DNA from: Gammaproteobacteria bacterium
Lineage (GTDB): Bacteria; Pseudomonadota; Gammaproteobacteria; DSM-16500
DNA: 36,766 nt
Assembly: GCA_013288395.1 (NCBI GenBank)
Contig: JABDBV010000008.1
Location: 1-36,766 of the forward strand
Direction: 5' to 3'
Shown: piece by piece, positions 1 to 7,507 of the stretch
Layout of the letters: every line of letters begins with the position of its first letter
Numbering within the stretch: position 1 is the stretch's first letter
Made by a program: the position numbers and the translations under genes
Notes under the pieces: generated by a model
What the model was told of the DNA's origin: nothing
Seen by the model: only the letters and a program-made list of their open reading frames with translations
Databases searched by the model: none

Positions 1-540
1 ATTAACAACTTGAATGTTGCCTATTCTCTGTTCATGTATCCCTGCATACACCAAATACCCTTTTTTTACTCGTGAATTAGCGATACTTTCATAATATTTG
101 ATGCCTTTTAGAAAATCAGGATGATAGGTTTGAGACGATTTAATTTCAATTGGAATTAATTCGTTGGATTGCTTATAAATAATATCCACTTCATTTTGAT
201 GATTATCGCGGTAATAATAGAGGTTAGGTTCAAGCCCTTGATTTAAGCGCGATTTAACTAGCTCAAGCACAACTAAATTTTCAACCAAAAATCCGCGTAA
301 TGGATCACGAATGAGTTGCTCAGTATTTTCTATACCAAGCAGATACGTCGCAAGACCTACATCGTTAAAAAATAATTTAGGTGCCTTGAGAATACGCTTA
401 CCAAAATTTTCAAAATAAGGGGTTATTTGCAGAATAATAAAGGATGCCTCTAGTACGGATAACCATTGGTTAATCGTATGGCTTGATATGCCTAATGTAC
501 TATAAATTATAATTTTAGTCAGTTTGGCAGAAGGACGAAC
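1..540 (-). pseudogene. DUF4143-type ATPase remnant, 5' truncated, runs off the left edge
   Basis: Reading the reverse strand gives an open frame from about 540 to the window edge. It encodes the C-terminal part of the ATPase family that ends in a DUF4143 domain (AAA fused to a PD-(D/E)XK-like fold). Visible marks are a winged-helix-like stretch (LGISSHTINHWLSVLEAS), then FGKRILKAPKLFFNDVGLATY, and a nuclease-fold core with NEVDIIY followed by PIEIKSS. The AAA part with its Walker motifs, which should precede this, is absent: an in-frame TGA lies at 544-546 and the frame has no ATG before the conserved region. cpdA begins at 541 on the other strand, so the upstream half has been deleted or replaced. 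I read it as a decaying fragment. The 3' end lies outside the window. Confidence 0.72.
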
Positions 541-1338
541 ATGTCACAAACACCCATACGGATCATTCAAATAAGCGATATACATTTATTAGCGGATACC
601 AATGGGTCGTTGTTAGGTGTGAATACCCAAGAAAGTTTTGATGCAGTAATTGAATTAGTGCGGAAAGAAAAAGAACCCTTGGATTTGATTCTTCTTTCTG
701 GTGATTTAGCACAAGATGGTTCAGAGATTGCGTATCGACGTTTGTCTTCGTTATTAAAAGTATTACAGATACCCATTTATTTTGTGCCTGGTAATCACGA
801 TCATCTCAAACAGTTGGCTCATGTTTTTCCTACTGATGCCATATCTAACAAAAAACAAGTGATTATCAAGAATTGGCAGTTAATTTTATTAAATTCTCAG
901 GTGCCGGGTATTGTGCATGGTCATCTGGAACGTTCAGAATTAGATTATTTAGAACAGTGTTTAAAAGCGTATCCAGAACACCACGCCATCATTGTTTTTC
1001 ATCATCAACCGGTTCCTGTCGGATGTGCTTGGTTAGATAAGCAGGGATTGACCAATGACCAGGAATGTTGGCAAGTGCTTTCTTCTTATCCTCAAGTCAA
1101 TACTGTGTTATTTGGTCACGTGCATCAAGAGTTTGAACAAACGGTACATGGGATCAAATGTTATTCACCGCCTTCTACCTGCATTCAATTCAAACGCAAA
1201 CAAGACAAATTTGCTTTGGAAAATATACCACCTGGCTACCGTTGGCTGAATTTGTACGCAGATGGCCGCATTGAAACGGGCATTCGTCGGGTGAAAAAAT
1301 ATATTGGGGTGTTTGAGGAAAATGCGAAGGGGTATTAA
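541..1338 (+). CDS. cpdA: 3',5'-cyclic-AMP phosphodiesterase CpdA
   Basis: A 265-residue calcineurin-like metallophosphoesterase of the CpdA (Icc) family, which hydrolyses cAMP to AMP in the cytoplasm and so tempers CRP signalling. All metal-binding blocks are present in order: DIH at residues 13-15, GDLAQDGS around 54-61, GNHDH at 84-88, a histidine in the VFHHQP block, and FGHVHQ near 195. Length matches the family. The start at 541 follows a purine-rich AGAAGGA site at a good distance. It stands alone: the usual enterobacterial neighbours (nudF, parE) are absent, and it follows directly on a gene remnant, so its promoter must lie within that remnant. A 21-bp piece of its coding sequence (1016-1036) is repeated downstream at 1469-1489. 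Confidence 0.93.
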   Translation: MSQTPIRIIQISDIHLLADTNGSLLGVNTQESFDAVIELVRKEKEPLDLILLSGDLAQDGSEIAYRRLSSLLKVLQIPIYFVPGNHDHLKQLAHVFPTDAISNKKQVIIKNWQLILLNSQVPGIVHGHLERSELDYLEQCLKAYPEHHAIIVFHHQPVPVGCAWLDKQGLTNDQECWQVLSSYPQVNTVLFGHVHQEFEQTVHGIKCYSPPSTCIQFKRKQDKFALENIPPGYRWLNLYADGRIETGIRRVKKYIGVFEENAKGY

Positions 1339-1341
1339 GCA

Positions 1342-1366
1342 AGTGTAGCCTGGACACGCTTTTTGT
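1342..1366 (+). repeat. half-copy of the hairpin repeat found at 32203-32289
   Basis: Twenty-five bases just after the cpdA stop are identical to one arm of the perfect hairpin near 32.2 kb (they match the complement of its right arm, starting AGTGTAGCCTGG). Here the second arm is missing and the sequence changes abruptly at 1367. A shorter piece of the same motif, AGCAAGTGTAGCC, occurs at 1338-1350 and again at 1488-1500, bracketing the inverted repeat between them. Confidence 0.8.
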
Positions 1367-1371
1367 AATGA

Positions 1372-1460
1372 AGGGGTCAAGTCTCTGCTTAACGAATATT
1401 AAAGTATCAGTAATCGTTCTTTTGAGTTTTATTTATTCGTTAAGCAGAGACTTGACCCCT
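1372..1460. repeat. perfect 27-bp inverted repeat (REP-like hairpin)
   Basis: Left arm 1372-1398 and right arm 1434-1460 are exact reverse complements (27 of 27); they begin AGGGGTCAAGTCTCTGCTTA and enclose a 35-base AT-rich loop. The element lies between the convergent ends of cpdA and the DUF1634 gene, a typical place for REP-like hairpins, and could act as a bidirectional transcription barrier or mRNA stabiliser. No T-run follows the stem, so it is not a classical terminator. Confidence 0.85.
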
Positions 1461-1509
1461 ACGGGATTCTGTCGGATGTGCTTGGTTAGCAAGTGTAGCC
1501 AATTAGGCT

Positions 1510-1875
1510 TCACTTACGCCAAAACATACTATAAACCAGCACAAACAAAACAAAGGCGCTGATTAAGGTAAACCAATAATCCCGTATTGCGGCGTAAAAT
1601 CCAACGAGGAGAGCAACGCGTACAATTTGCGTGAAAACCAGCAACAATAATCCTAATTCAATGATGCCAAGAGGCGTAAAGGATAATGCTAATTGCCAAA
1701 TGGCAAAACGGCTGGTGGGGATAACGGTTAAATGTAGCCACTCTGCTTGTATGTTTTCACTACCGTGCTGCATCAAAAACAGGATTCCGCCAAGACAAAC
1801 GAAGATTGCCGAAGAATAAATGCCTGCTAATAAAAGCATGCCCATGATGGCTTGTATTTTGCTGGCAGAGAGCAT
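1510..1875 (-). CDS. DUF1634 family small membrane protein
   Basis: A 121-residue protein with about three hydrophobic helices (near residues 10-36, 68-95 and 98-118), a match in size and layout to DUF1634 proteins. That family is commonly encoded beside TSUP transporters, and here its ATG (1875) directly abuts the stop of the TSUP gene (1876), so the two are co-transcribed and probably co-translated. The function of the family is unknown; an accessory or partner role for the exporter is an inference from this conserved pairing. No catalytic motif is visible. Confidence 0.75.
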   Translation of the reverse strand: MLSASKIQAIMGMLLLAGIYSSAIFVCLGGILFLMQHGSENIQAEWLHLTVIPTSRFAIWQLALSFTPLGIIELGLLLLVFTQIVRVALLVGFYAAIRDYWFTLISAFVLFVLVYSMFWRK

Positions 1876-2712
1876 TTAAGCGTTTCCTGTAAGGGTTTTA
1901 TAAAGCATTTGTATGGCGATTAAGCAAATGACAATGCTAAAGATAATGCGTAGCGTGCGGATGTTGATCTTAGATAATATTCTTGCACCAAATAAAGACC
2001 CGCCTGTTACGCCAATCATAACGGGAAATGAAATGGCCGGGTTAATAAACCCATGCGAAAAATAAATGCCAGCACTAACGGCAGCGGTGATACCAATCAT
2101 AAAATTACTGGTGGTGGTGGCAACTTTGTACGGTAAGCGCAATGCTTGATCCATCGCGAGTACTTTCAATGCCCCTGATCCAATGCCTAACAAACCAGAT
2201 AACACACCCGCAATTCCCATCAAAAAAAGTCCCAAGGGAACATGTTGCACGTGGTATTCTTGCAAACGATTTTGGAGAGGATACGTCCCATCTAATTTTA
2301 AAAAGGTTCCCCATGTGTGTGAAGGCGCTAGAATGTCATCTTCTTCTTTACGATGCATCGTTAAATAAGCCGAAAAAAATAAAACAAAACAAAAAACGAT
2401 AGTTAATAATGTGGTAGAGATCACAGCAATAAGTAATGCACCTATAAAGGCACCCGTTACCGCAGCTGTTTCAAGAAACATTCCAATACGCAAATTAGTA
2501 TAACCTTCACGTAAATAAGCAGCCGCAGCCCCTGATGAAGTGGCAATGACGGAAATCAGTGATGCACCCATGGCATAGTGGATATCGATGTGAAATAACA
2601 ATACCAGTACAGGAATGACGACAATACCACCACCGAGGCCTGTGAGTGCGCCTAATAAACCGGCTAAAAAGGAAAAGGCCAGCAAGATGATAGAGAATAG
2701 AGTAATAGTCAC
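1876..2712 (-). CDS. TSUP (TauE/SafE) family anion permease
   Basis: A 278-residue inner-membrane protein of the TauE/SafE/TSUP family, which moves small sulfur-containing or organic anions such as sulfite or sulfoacetate. It shows the family's internal duplication: each half begins with a glycine-rich block (GALTGLGGGIVVIPVL near residues 21-36, and GVLSGLLGIGSGALKV near 168-183), and roughly eight hydrophobic segments can be counted. The second half has GSG where many members have GGG. It is the first gene of a two-gene operon with the DUF1634 protein. The substrate cannot be read from the sequence; no sulfur-metabolism genes are adjacent. Confidence 0.88.
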   Translation of the reverse strand: MTITLFSIILLAFSFLAGLLGALTGLGGGIVVIPVLVLLFHIDIHYAMGASLISVIATSSGAAAAYLREGYTNLRIGMFLETAAVTGAFIGALLIAVISTTLLTIVFCFVLFFSAYLTMHRKEEDDILAPSHTWGTFLKLDGTYPLQNRLQEYHVQHVPLGLFLMGIAGVLSGLLGIGSGALKVLAMDQALRLPYKVATTTSNFMIGITAAVSAGIYFSHGFINPAISFPVMIGVTGGSLFGARILSKINIRTLRIIFSIVICLIAIQMLYKTLTGNA

Positions 2713-2783
2713 GTGTTTCCTTAATAAGTTTAAAATTATAAGGTAAAATGCCGAGATAGAGAATAAGTAAGGAAGTGTCTTTG

Positions 2784-3497
2784 ATGCGGCAATGGCAACA
2801 ACTCGTTTATGTCATGTTTTTGTGCATTTTTTCATCCATTGCCTATGCAGGCATGTATGGGAGCAGCCTGTGCAAAGAAGAAGGCTATCATTGTGTGAAA
2901 ATTAAGCGCAGTCAATCATGGCGCTCGCTTTGGCCAGATGATCACGATCGCGACATTGTCATGCGCGTCAATCGAATGAATACGCAATTGTACCCGGGGT
3001 TACGCATTGCGGTGCCAGATGATCTGCCCGAAGCGGATATCATGGATTTTGCTCCTTTTCCCAATCAAATCGAATCAACCAATGAAAAGTTGATTGTGGT
3101 CGATCCGGTGGAAAGAGCGTGGGGTGCTTATGATGCGAGTGGGATGCTGGTGCGTTGGGGGCCTGTCTCTGCTGGTTCCGATTGGTGCCGTGATTTGGAC
3201 GAGCCCTGTCACACCCATGATGGTTCGTACCGCATTTTTACCTTAGGAAGCAGCAGTTGTTATTCCACGAAGTTTCCGCTGCCAGATGGCGGCGCGCCTA
3301 TGCCTTATTGTATGTATTTTAATAATGGCCAAGCATTGCATGGCGAACCCAATGGATTGCCTGGTTACAATGCGAGCCACGGTTGTGTGCGGCTTTATGT
3401 GAATGATGCGGAATGGTTGCGCTATGATTTTGTAGAAGGGCCCAATGCGGATAATGATTATCGTGGAACGCAGGTGATTGTGAAGCCTTATGAATGA
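2784..3497 (+). CDS. exported L,D-transpeptidase (YkuD), EnhA-like
   Basis: The protein has a signal peptide (hydrophobic MRQWQQ...SIAYA, cleavage near residue 22), then a LysM-like segment (residues about 37-80, with SWRSLWP and RDIVMRVNRMN) and a YkuD catalytic domain. The active-site pattern is complete: ALHGEPNGLPG followed by SHGCVRLY, with Cys201 as nucleophile. Such enzymes form or edit 3-3 peptidoglycan cross-links, or anchor proteins to peptidoglycan, in the periplasm. The architecture resembles the Legionella 'enhanced entry' EnhA proteins, a resemblance recalled and not tested. Several extra cysteines suggest disulfides. I prefer ATG 2784 to the GTG at 2775, because GGAA at 2771-2774 sits 9 bases before the ATG and abuts the GTG. 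Confidence 0.88.
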   Translation: MRQWQQLVYVMFLCIFSSIAYAGMYGSSLCKEEGYHCVKIKRSQSWRSLWPDDHDRDIVMRVNRMNTQLYPGLRIAVPDDLPEADIMDFAPFPNQIESTNEKLIVVDPVERAWGAYDASGMLVRWGPVSAGSDWCRDLDEPCHTHDGSYRIFTLGSSSCYSTKFPLPDGGAPMPYCMYFNNGQALHGEPNGLPGYNASHGCVRLYVNDAEWLRYDFVEGPNADNDYRGTQVIVKPYE

Positions 3498-3596
3498 TAT
3501 TTAGCAGAATAGTCAGCCCGCCATATTTCTTGACTGGGCTTCTACTGATCGCTACCCTTGAGCAAAACGTATTATAACCAACAGGAAAAGTAACAG

Positions 3597-4679
3597 GTGA
3601 ACATCATAGATCATTTCGATATCCCCTATTACCAATACTTGAATGAAGAAAGCCAACTTGCAGATGACGCCCCAGCATTGGCAGAAGATAATCAAGCATT
3701 ATTGCATCTTTATCGTTTGATGGTGTTAGTGAGGACAATGGACAGCAAAGCAATTGCGCTGCAGCGTACAGGAAAATTAGGTACGTATCCCTCAACGCGC
3801 GGACAAGAAGCGGTGTTTGTGGGTGTGGGACATGCAATGGAAAAAAAAGATATTTATGTTCCTTATTATCGCGACATGGGCACGTTGATTCAACGCGGTG
3901 TGAAATTATCTGACATTCTTGCCTATTGGGGTGGAGATGAGCGCGGGAATTGTTTAGGTGATGATAATGGAAATTTTCCATTTAGCGTGCCAGTAGGCAG
4001 CCAACCGTTGCATGCTGCAGGCGCAGCATTTGCTAGCAAGTATCTTAAAGAAGATCGTGTGGTCGTGTCTATGTGCGGTGATGGCGCGACATCACAAGGT
4101 AATTTTTATGAAGCGATGAATGTGGCGGGTGTTTGGAAACTGCCGGTGGTATTTGTCGTGTGTAATAATCAATGGGCTATTTCTGTGCCGCGGCAAGTAC
4201 AAACAGCCGCACACACACTGGCGCAAAAAGCAATCGCAGCCGGTTTTAACGGGGAACAAGTAGATGGTAATGATATTATTGCCGTACAACATCGTACCGC
4301 GGAAGCCATCAAACAAGCACGTTTGCATGGTGAACCGCGTTTACTAGAAATGATTTGTTATCGTCAACATGATCACACCACGGCTGATGATGCCACTCGG
4401 TATGAACCAAAAAATTTGCGTGATCAAGAATGGGTAAAAGAGCCGGTGAAACGTTTGCAGCGTTACTTAGAGAAACGCGGTATCTGGACAGAGCAACAAC
4501 AAGAAGCATTACAAGTAGAGTGCGCAGCGGAAGTCGATGCGACTGTAAAAGAATATCTCAATCTGCCGCCACAGCCATTAGAATCGATGTTTGATTATCT
4601 CTACGCGAGTTTGCCAGCCATTTATAAAGAACAGCGCGATATGCTGAAGAACATGAGGGAAGTAAACGCACATGGCTGA
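3597..4679 (+). CDS. pdhA: 2-oxo acid (pyruvate) dehydrogenase E1 alpha subunit
   Basis: A 360-residue thiamine-diphosphate-dependent E1 alpha subunit. The ThDP/Mg signature begins CGDGATSQGNFYEAMN near residue 160 and ends about 30 residues later with VVCNNQWAIS. The conserved YRQHDHTTADDATRY block near 257 is the phosphorylation-loop region of the family. Together with E1 beta and E2 it would decarboxylate a 2-oxo acid and transfer the acyl group to lipoyl-E2. The heterodimeric E1 type is shared by pyruvate and branched-chain enzymes; pyruvate is the usual annotation for close relatives, but a branched-chain substrate is possible. It starts with GTG at 3597, preceded by AGGAAA, and its end overlaps pdhB by 8 bases. 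Confidence 0.88.
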   Translation: MNIIDHFDIPYYQYLNEESQLADDAPALAEDNQALLHLYRLMVLVRTMDSKAIALQRTGKLGTYPSTRGQEAVFVGVGHAMEKKDIYVPYYRDMGTLIQRGVKLSDILAYWGGDERGNCLGDDNGNFPFSVPVGSQPLHAAGAAFASKYLKEDRVVVSMCGDGATSQGNFYEAMNVAGVWKLPVVFVVCNNQWAISVPRQVQTAAHTLAQKAIAAGFNGEQVDGNDIIAVQHRTAEAIKQARLHGEPRLLEMICYRQHDHTTADDATRYEPKNLRDQEWVKEPVKRLQRYLEKRGIWTEQQQEALQVECAAEVDATVKEYLNLPPQPLESMFDYLYASLPAIYKEQRDMLKNMREVNAHG

Positions 4680-5652
4680 GATAACATTAGTGGAAGCGAT
4701 CACATTAGCGCTTGCCCATGAAATGCAAGCGGACCCAAGCGTTATTGTGCTGGGTGAAGATGTAGGCAAAGATGGTGGCGTGTTTCGCGCCACACTGGGT
4801 TTGCTCGATAAATTCGGGCCAGAACGTGTGCTGGATACGCCGCTCGCTGAATCAATGATTGGTGGTTTGGCAGTGGGCATGGCGGTACGTGGATTGAAGC
4901 CGGTGGCTGAATTTCAATTTTTGGGATTTATTTATCCCGCGTTTGATCAAATTGTTAATCACGCAGCGCGTTTACGCAACCGCACACGCGGAAGTATGCA
5001 TTGTCCAATCGTTTTTCGTGCGCCTTGCGGCGCTGGTATTCATGCACCTGAACATCACTCCGAAAGCACAGAAGCTTATTTTGCACATACACCTGGTTTA
5101 CGAGTGGTTATTCCTTCTTCACCTGCGCGTGCGTATGGTTTATTGCTGGCTTCTATCCGAGATCCAGACCCAGTAATTTTTTTAGAGCCATCGCGTTTAT
5201 ATCGCTATGCGAAACAAGAAGTAAAAGATGATGGTAAAGCTTTACCGCTCGATGTGTGTTTTACGCTACGCAGTGGTGATGATGTGACATTAGTCACCTG
5301 GGGTGCCATGGTTAAAGAAACACTCGCTGCAGCAAGCGCATTGGGTGAGCATGGTATAGAAGCAGAGGTGATTGATGTGGCGACTATTAAACCACTCGAT
5401 ATACATACGATTTTACAATCGGTAGAAAAAACCGGACGTTGTGTGGTGGTCCACGAAGCACCACTCACTTGTGGTGTGGGCGCAGATATTGTTGCGCAAG
5501 TAGCAGAAAAAGCCTTATTTTCTCTTAAGGCACCACCTATGCGTGTCACCGGATTTGATACCATTGTGCCCTACGCTCGACTGGAAAAATATTATATTCC
5601 TAGCGAAGAAAGAATTGTAGCCGCTGTACAAAGTCTAATGGAGTTTGCATGA
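4672..5652 (+). CDS. pdhB: 2-oxo acid (pyruvate) dehydrogenase E1 beta subunit
   Basis: A 326-residue E1 beta subunit, full length for the family. Conserved blocks include VIVLGEDVGKDGGVFRAT near residue 25, the DTPLAESMIGGLAVGMA stretch carrying the catalytic glutamate near 60, a HSESTEAYFAHTPGLRVV block near 130, and the C-terminal VTGFDTIVPYARLE. It pairs with the alpha subunit to form the ThDP-dependent decarboxylase. Its ATG lies 8 bases inside pdhA, and its stop overlaps the pdhC start as ATGA, so the three subunits are translationally coupled. Confidence 0.9.
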   Translation: MAEITLVEAITLALAHEMQADPSVIVLGEDVGKDGGVFRATLGLLDKFGPERVLDTPLAESMIGGLAVGMAVRGLKPVAEFQFLGFIYPAFDQIVNHAARLRNRTRGSMHCPIVFRAPCGAGIHAPEHHSESTEAYFAHTPGLRVVIPSSPARAYGLLLASIRDPDPVIFLEPSRLYRYAKQEVKDDGKALPLDVCFTLRSGDDVTLVTWGAMVKETLAAASALGEHGIEAEVIDVATIKPLDIHTILQSVEKTGRCVVVHEAPLTCGVGADIVAQVAEKALFSLKAPPMRVTGFDTIVPYARLEKYYIPSEERIVAAVQSLMEFA

Positions 5653-6785
5653 AAATTTTTTATTTACCTGATTTGGGTGAAGGGTTGGCGGAAGCGGAAA
5701 TTCGCGAATGGTATGTGAAAGAAGGTGACACAGTTGTTGTCGATCAACCTCTCGTATCTATGGAAACCGCGAAAGCGGTGGTGGATGTGCCTTCCCCGTA
5801 TGCGGGTAAAATTATTAAATTGCATGGTACGGCAAATCAAATTATCAAAACGGGCGCAGCTTTCATTACCTATGAAACCGATGATGCCCCTCAGAGTGAA
5901 AAAGATAAAGGCAGTGTGGTTGGTAAACTGGAAACCAGTGAAAAAAAATGGGATGACGGCAATGTTATTATTGGCGGGAAACAATCAACAGGAACATCAA
6001 TCAAAGCAATGCCAGCGGCAAGAGTGTTAGCCAAACATTTAAATGTAGATTTGCAATCAGTGCCACCCACAGGCCCACAAGGATTGATTACACCGGATGA
6101 TGTGAAAAATTTTGCTGACAATAAAACAGACTCTTCACCTTCTAAATTAGTGAAAGGTGAAGCGTTGCACGGTGTACGTCGAGTGATGGCGCAAGCGATG
6201 ATGCAATCACATCGGGAAATTGTACCAGTCACCATTGTGGATGATGCAGATATCACAGACTTGCCAGTTAAAGCAGATTTAACTGTGTTGATATTAAAAG
6301 CCATTGTTGCGGGTGTTAAAGCGGAACCGGCGATGAACGCTTGGTTTGATGGCAAAACACTGGAGCGGCAACTTTTTTCAGAAGTGAATGTAGGATTGGC
6401 GGTTGATACGCCTGAAGGTTTATTTGTTCCTGTTATTAAACACACAGAAAATCGTGATGATCGGTCATTGCGTGAAAGTGTTGATCAATATAAAACAGCT
6501 GTGAGCACACGCAGCATTTCGCCTAGCGATTTGCAAGGCGCTACGATCACTTTATCCAATTTCGGAACGATTGCAGGACGTTATGCTACCCCTATTGTTA
6601 TTCCACCTGCCGTTGCCATTCTCGGTTGCGGTCGTGGGCGAGAAGTAGCGGTGTCTCGCAAAGGACAAATGACGCTGGGGCGTATTCTTCCTTTATCGCT
6701 GACTTTCGATCACCGCGCAGCGACGGGCGGGGAAGCAACGCGTTTTTTGGGAGCAGTGATTAAGTTTTTGCAGGAAGCAAGATGA
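5649..6785 (+). CDS. pdhC: dihydrolipoamide acyltransferase E2 of the 2-oxo acid dehydrogenase
   Basis: A 378-residue E2 with one lipoyl domain (lipoyl lysine K42 in METAKAVVDVP), a linker, a peripheral subunit-binding domain (about 117-155, AMPAARVLAKHLNVDL...PTGPQG) and a catalytic core (about 170-378). It transfers the acyl group from lipoate to CoA. The usual HxxxDG active-site motif reads H355-R-A-A-T359-G, so the aspartate is replaced by threonine. I recall the same change in a subgroup of proteobacterial E2 proteins, so it is probably a subgroup trait and not damage. No E3 (dihydrolipoamide dehydrogenase) follows; the gene ends against the convergent SH3-protein gene, so E3 must be encoded elsewhere. 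Confidence 0.88.
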   Translation: MKIFYLPDLGEGLAEAEIREWYVKEGDTVVVDQPLVSMETAKAVVDVPSPYAGKIIKLHGTANQIIKTGAAFITYETDDAPQSEKDKGSVVGKLETSEKKWDDGNVIIGGKQSTGTSIKAMPAARVLAKHLNVDLQSVPPTGPQGLITPDDVKNFADNKTDSSPSKLVKGEALHGVRRVMAQAMMQSHREIVPVTIVDDADITDLPVKADLTVLILKAIVAGVKAEPAMNAWFDGKTLERQLFSEVNVGLAVDTPEGLFVPVIKHTENRDDRSLRESVDQYKTAVSTRSISPSDLQGATITLSNFGTIAGRYATPIVIPPAVAILGCGRGREVAVSRKGQMTLGRILPLSLTFDHRAATGGEATRFLGAVIKFLQEAR

Positions 6786-6786
6786 T

Positions 6787-7380
6787 TTATTTCTTCCCAC
6801 TCCCACCAGGAGCAATCACAGGATCACTCACTTTCAATGCAGATGCAGGCACAATCACAATAGGCATAATCACCGCAGATTTACCATTGTCATAAAGCAA
6901 CTGAGGTTGTTGTTGGTATAATCTATAAATATTGTTCATCATTTCCTGAATGACTTTTTGCGCGGATTTTTCAATGGCTTGTTGTTGTGTTTGCATTTTC
7001 TTAATCATTAGTTGTGTTTGGTCTACATTCAGTGTTGGCATGTTGCCAAATTCAATTTTATAAGATTGCGGTGCTTTGCCATCATTAATCACTTTTTGTG
7101 TGAAGCTAAACGATGAAGTCGAGCCGGATGACAAATCACTGGATTTAATCCATCCTACATTCCCATTGCGCGGATCTCCAATTTTTACCCATTCACCACC
7201 TTTGGGAGTAAAGATTGGAATGACGCCCGTGGATAAATCAATGGTGCCAACGACTTTAGCAGTCGTCATGGGTTGTTCATACAAATTGATATTTTTAGCT
7301 AACGCGTTCGATGAAAGCACCACCCCGCACAAGATGAAGAGCGATGATAAAAGAGCCGAAAAATAAGGCATTGATTTCAT
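6787..7380 (-). CDS. periplasmic SH3-domain protein of unknown function
   Basis: A 197-residue protein with a signal peptide (hydrophobic residues about 7-27, cleavage after SSNALA). A bacterial SH3 domain follows (about 32-85: INLYEQP, VVGTIDLSTGVIPIF, WVKIGDPRNGNVGWIKSSDL). The rest is a Gln-rich, probably helical segment (about 120-165) with an unrecognised C-terminus. Bacterial SH3 domains of this type often bind cell-wall peptides, so a peptidoglycan-associated role is plausible but not shown. A strong AGGAGG ribosome site precedes the ATG. It is transcribed away from the GGDEF-EAL gene and ends one base from the pdhC stop. Confidence 0.7.
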   Translation of the reverse strand: MKSMPYFSALLSSLFILCGVVLSSNALAKNINLYEQPMTTAKVVGTIDLSTGVIPIFTPKGGEWVKIGDPRNGNVGWIKSSDLSSGSTSSFSFTQKVINDGKAPQSYKIEFGNMPTLNVDQTQLMIKKMQTQQQAIEKSAQKVIQEMMNNIYRLYQQQPQLLYDNGKSAVIMPIVIVPASALKVSDPVIAPGGSGKK

Positions 7381-7422
7381 GATATGACCCCCCTCCTAAG
7401 AAAACCCCACCATCATATAGAA

Positions 7423-7451
7423 CATATAGTAGTCATTGCTTAAGAATGCAA
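7423..7451 (-). promoter_or_regulatory. putative sigma-70 promoter of the SH3-protein gene
   Basis: On the reverse strand TTGCAT (7451-7446) and TATATG (7428-7423) are separated by exactly 17 bases, about 45 bases upstream of the start codon. The match to the -35/-10 consensus is moderate. It overlaps the candidate promoter of the divergent gene. Confidence 0.4.
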
Positions 7452-7465
7452 GCTGAGGCTATATC
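7436..7465 (+). promoter_or_regulatory. putative sigma-70 promoter of the GGDEF-EAL gene
   Basis: TTGCTT (7436-7441) and TATATC (7460-7465) are separated by 18 bases, about 40 bases upstream of the start. The -35 region overlaps that of the divergent promoter, so the two genes may compete for polymerase or share a regulator. Confidence 0.35.
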
Positions 7466-7507
7466 AGGTATATTAAAAGCTAGCACGCAAAGAAAAGGAT
7501 GACTGCC

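Noticed and set aside
3498-3596. Terminator or promoter between the L,D-transpeptidase gene and pdhA
   Set aside because: Only a five-base stem (AGCCC/GGGCT) without a T-run was found, and the -10-like TATTAT lacks a -35 at the right distance.
3604-3981. 125-codon reverse-strand frame inside pdhA
   Set aside because: It lies fully within a clear E1 alpha gene, shows no recognisable domain, and reflects the codon bias of the opposite strand.
5891-6445. 184-codon reverse-strand frame inside pdhC
   Set aside because: It is antisense to the well-conserved E2 linker and catalytic domain, with no motif and no ribosome site.
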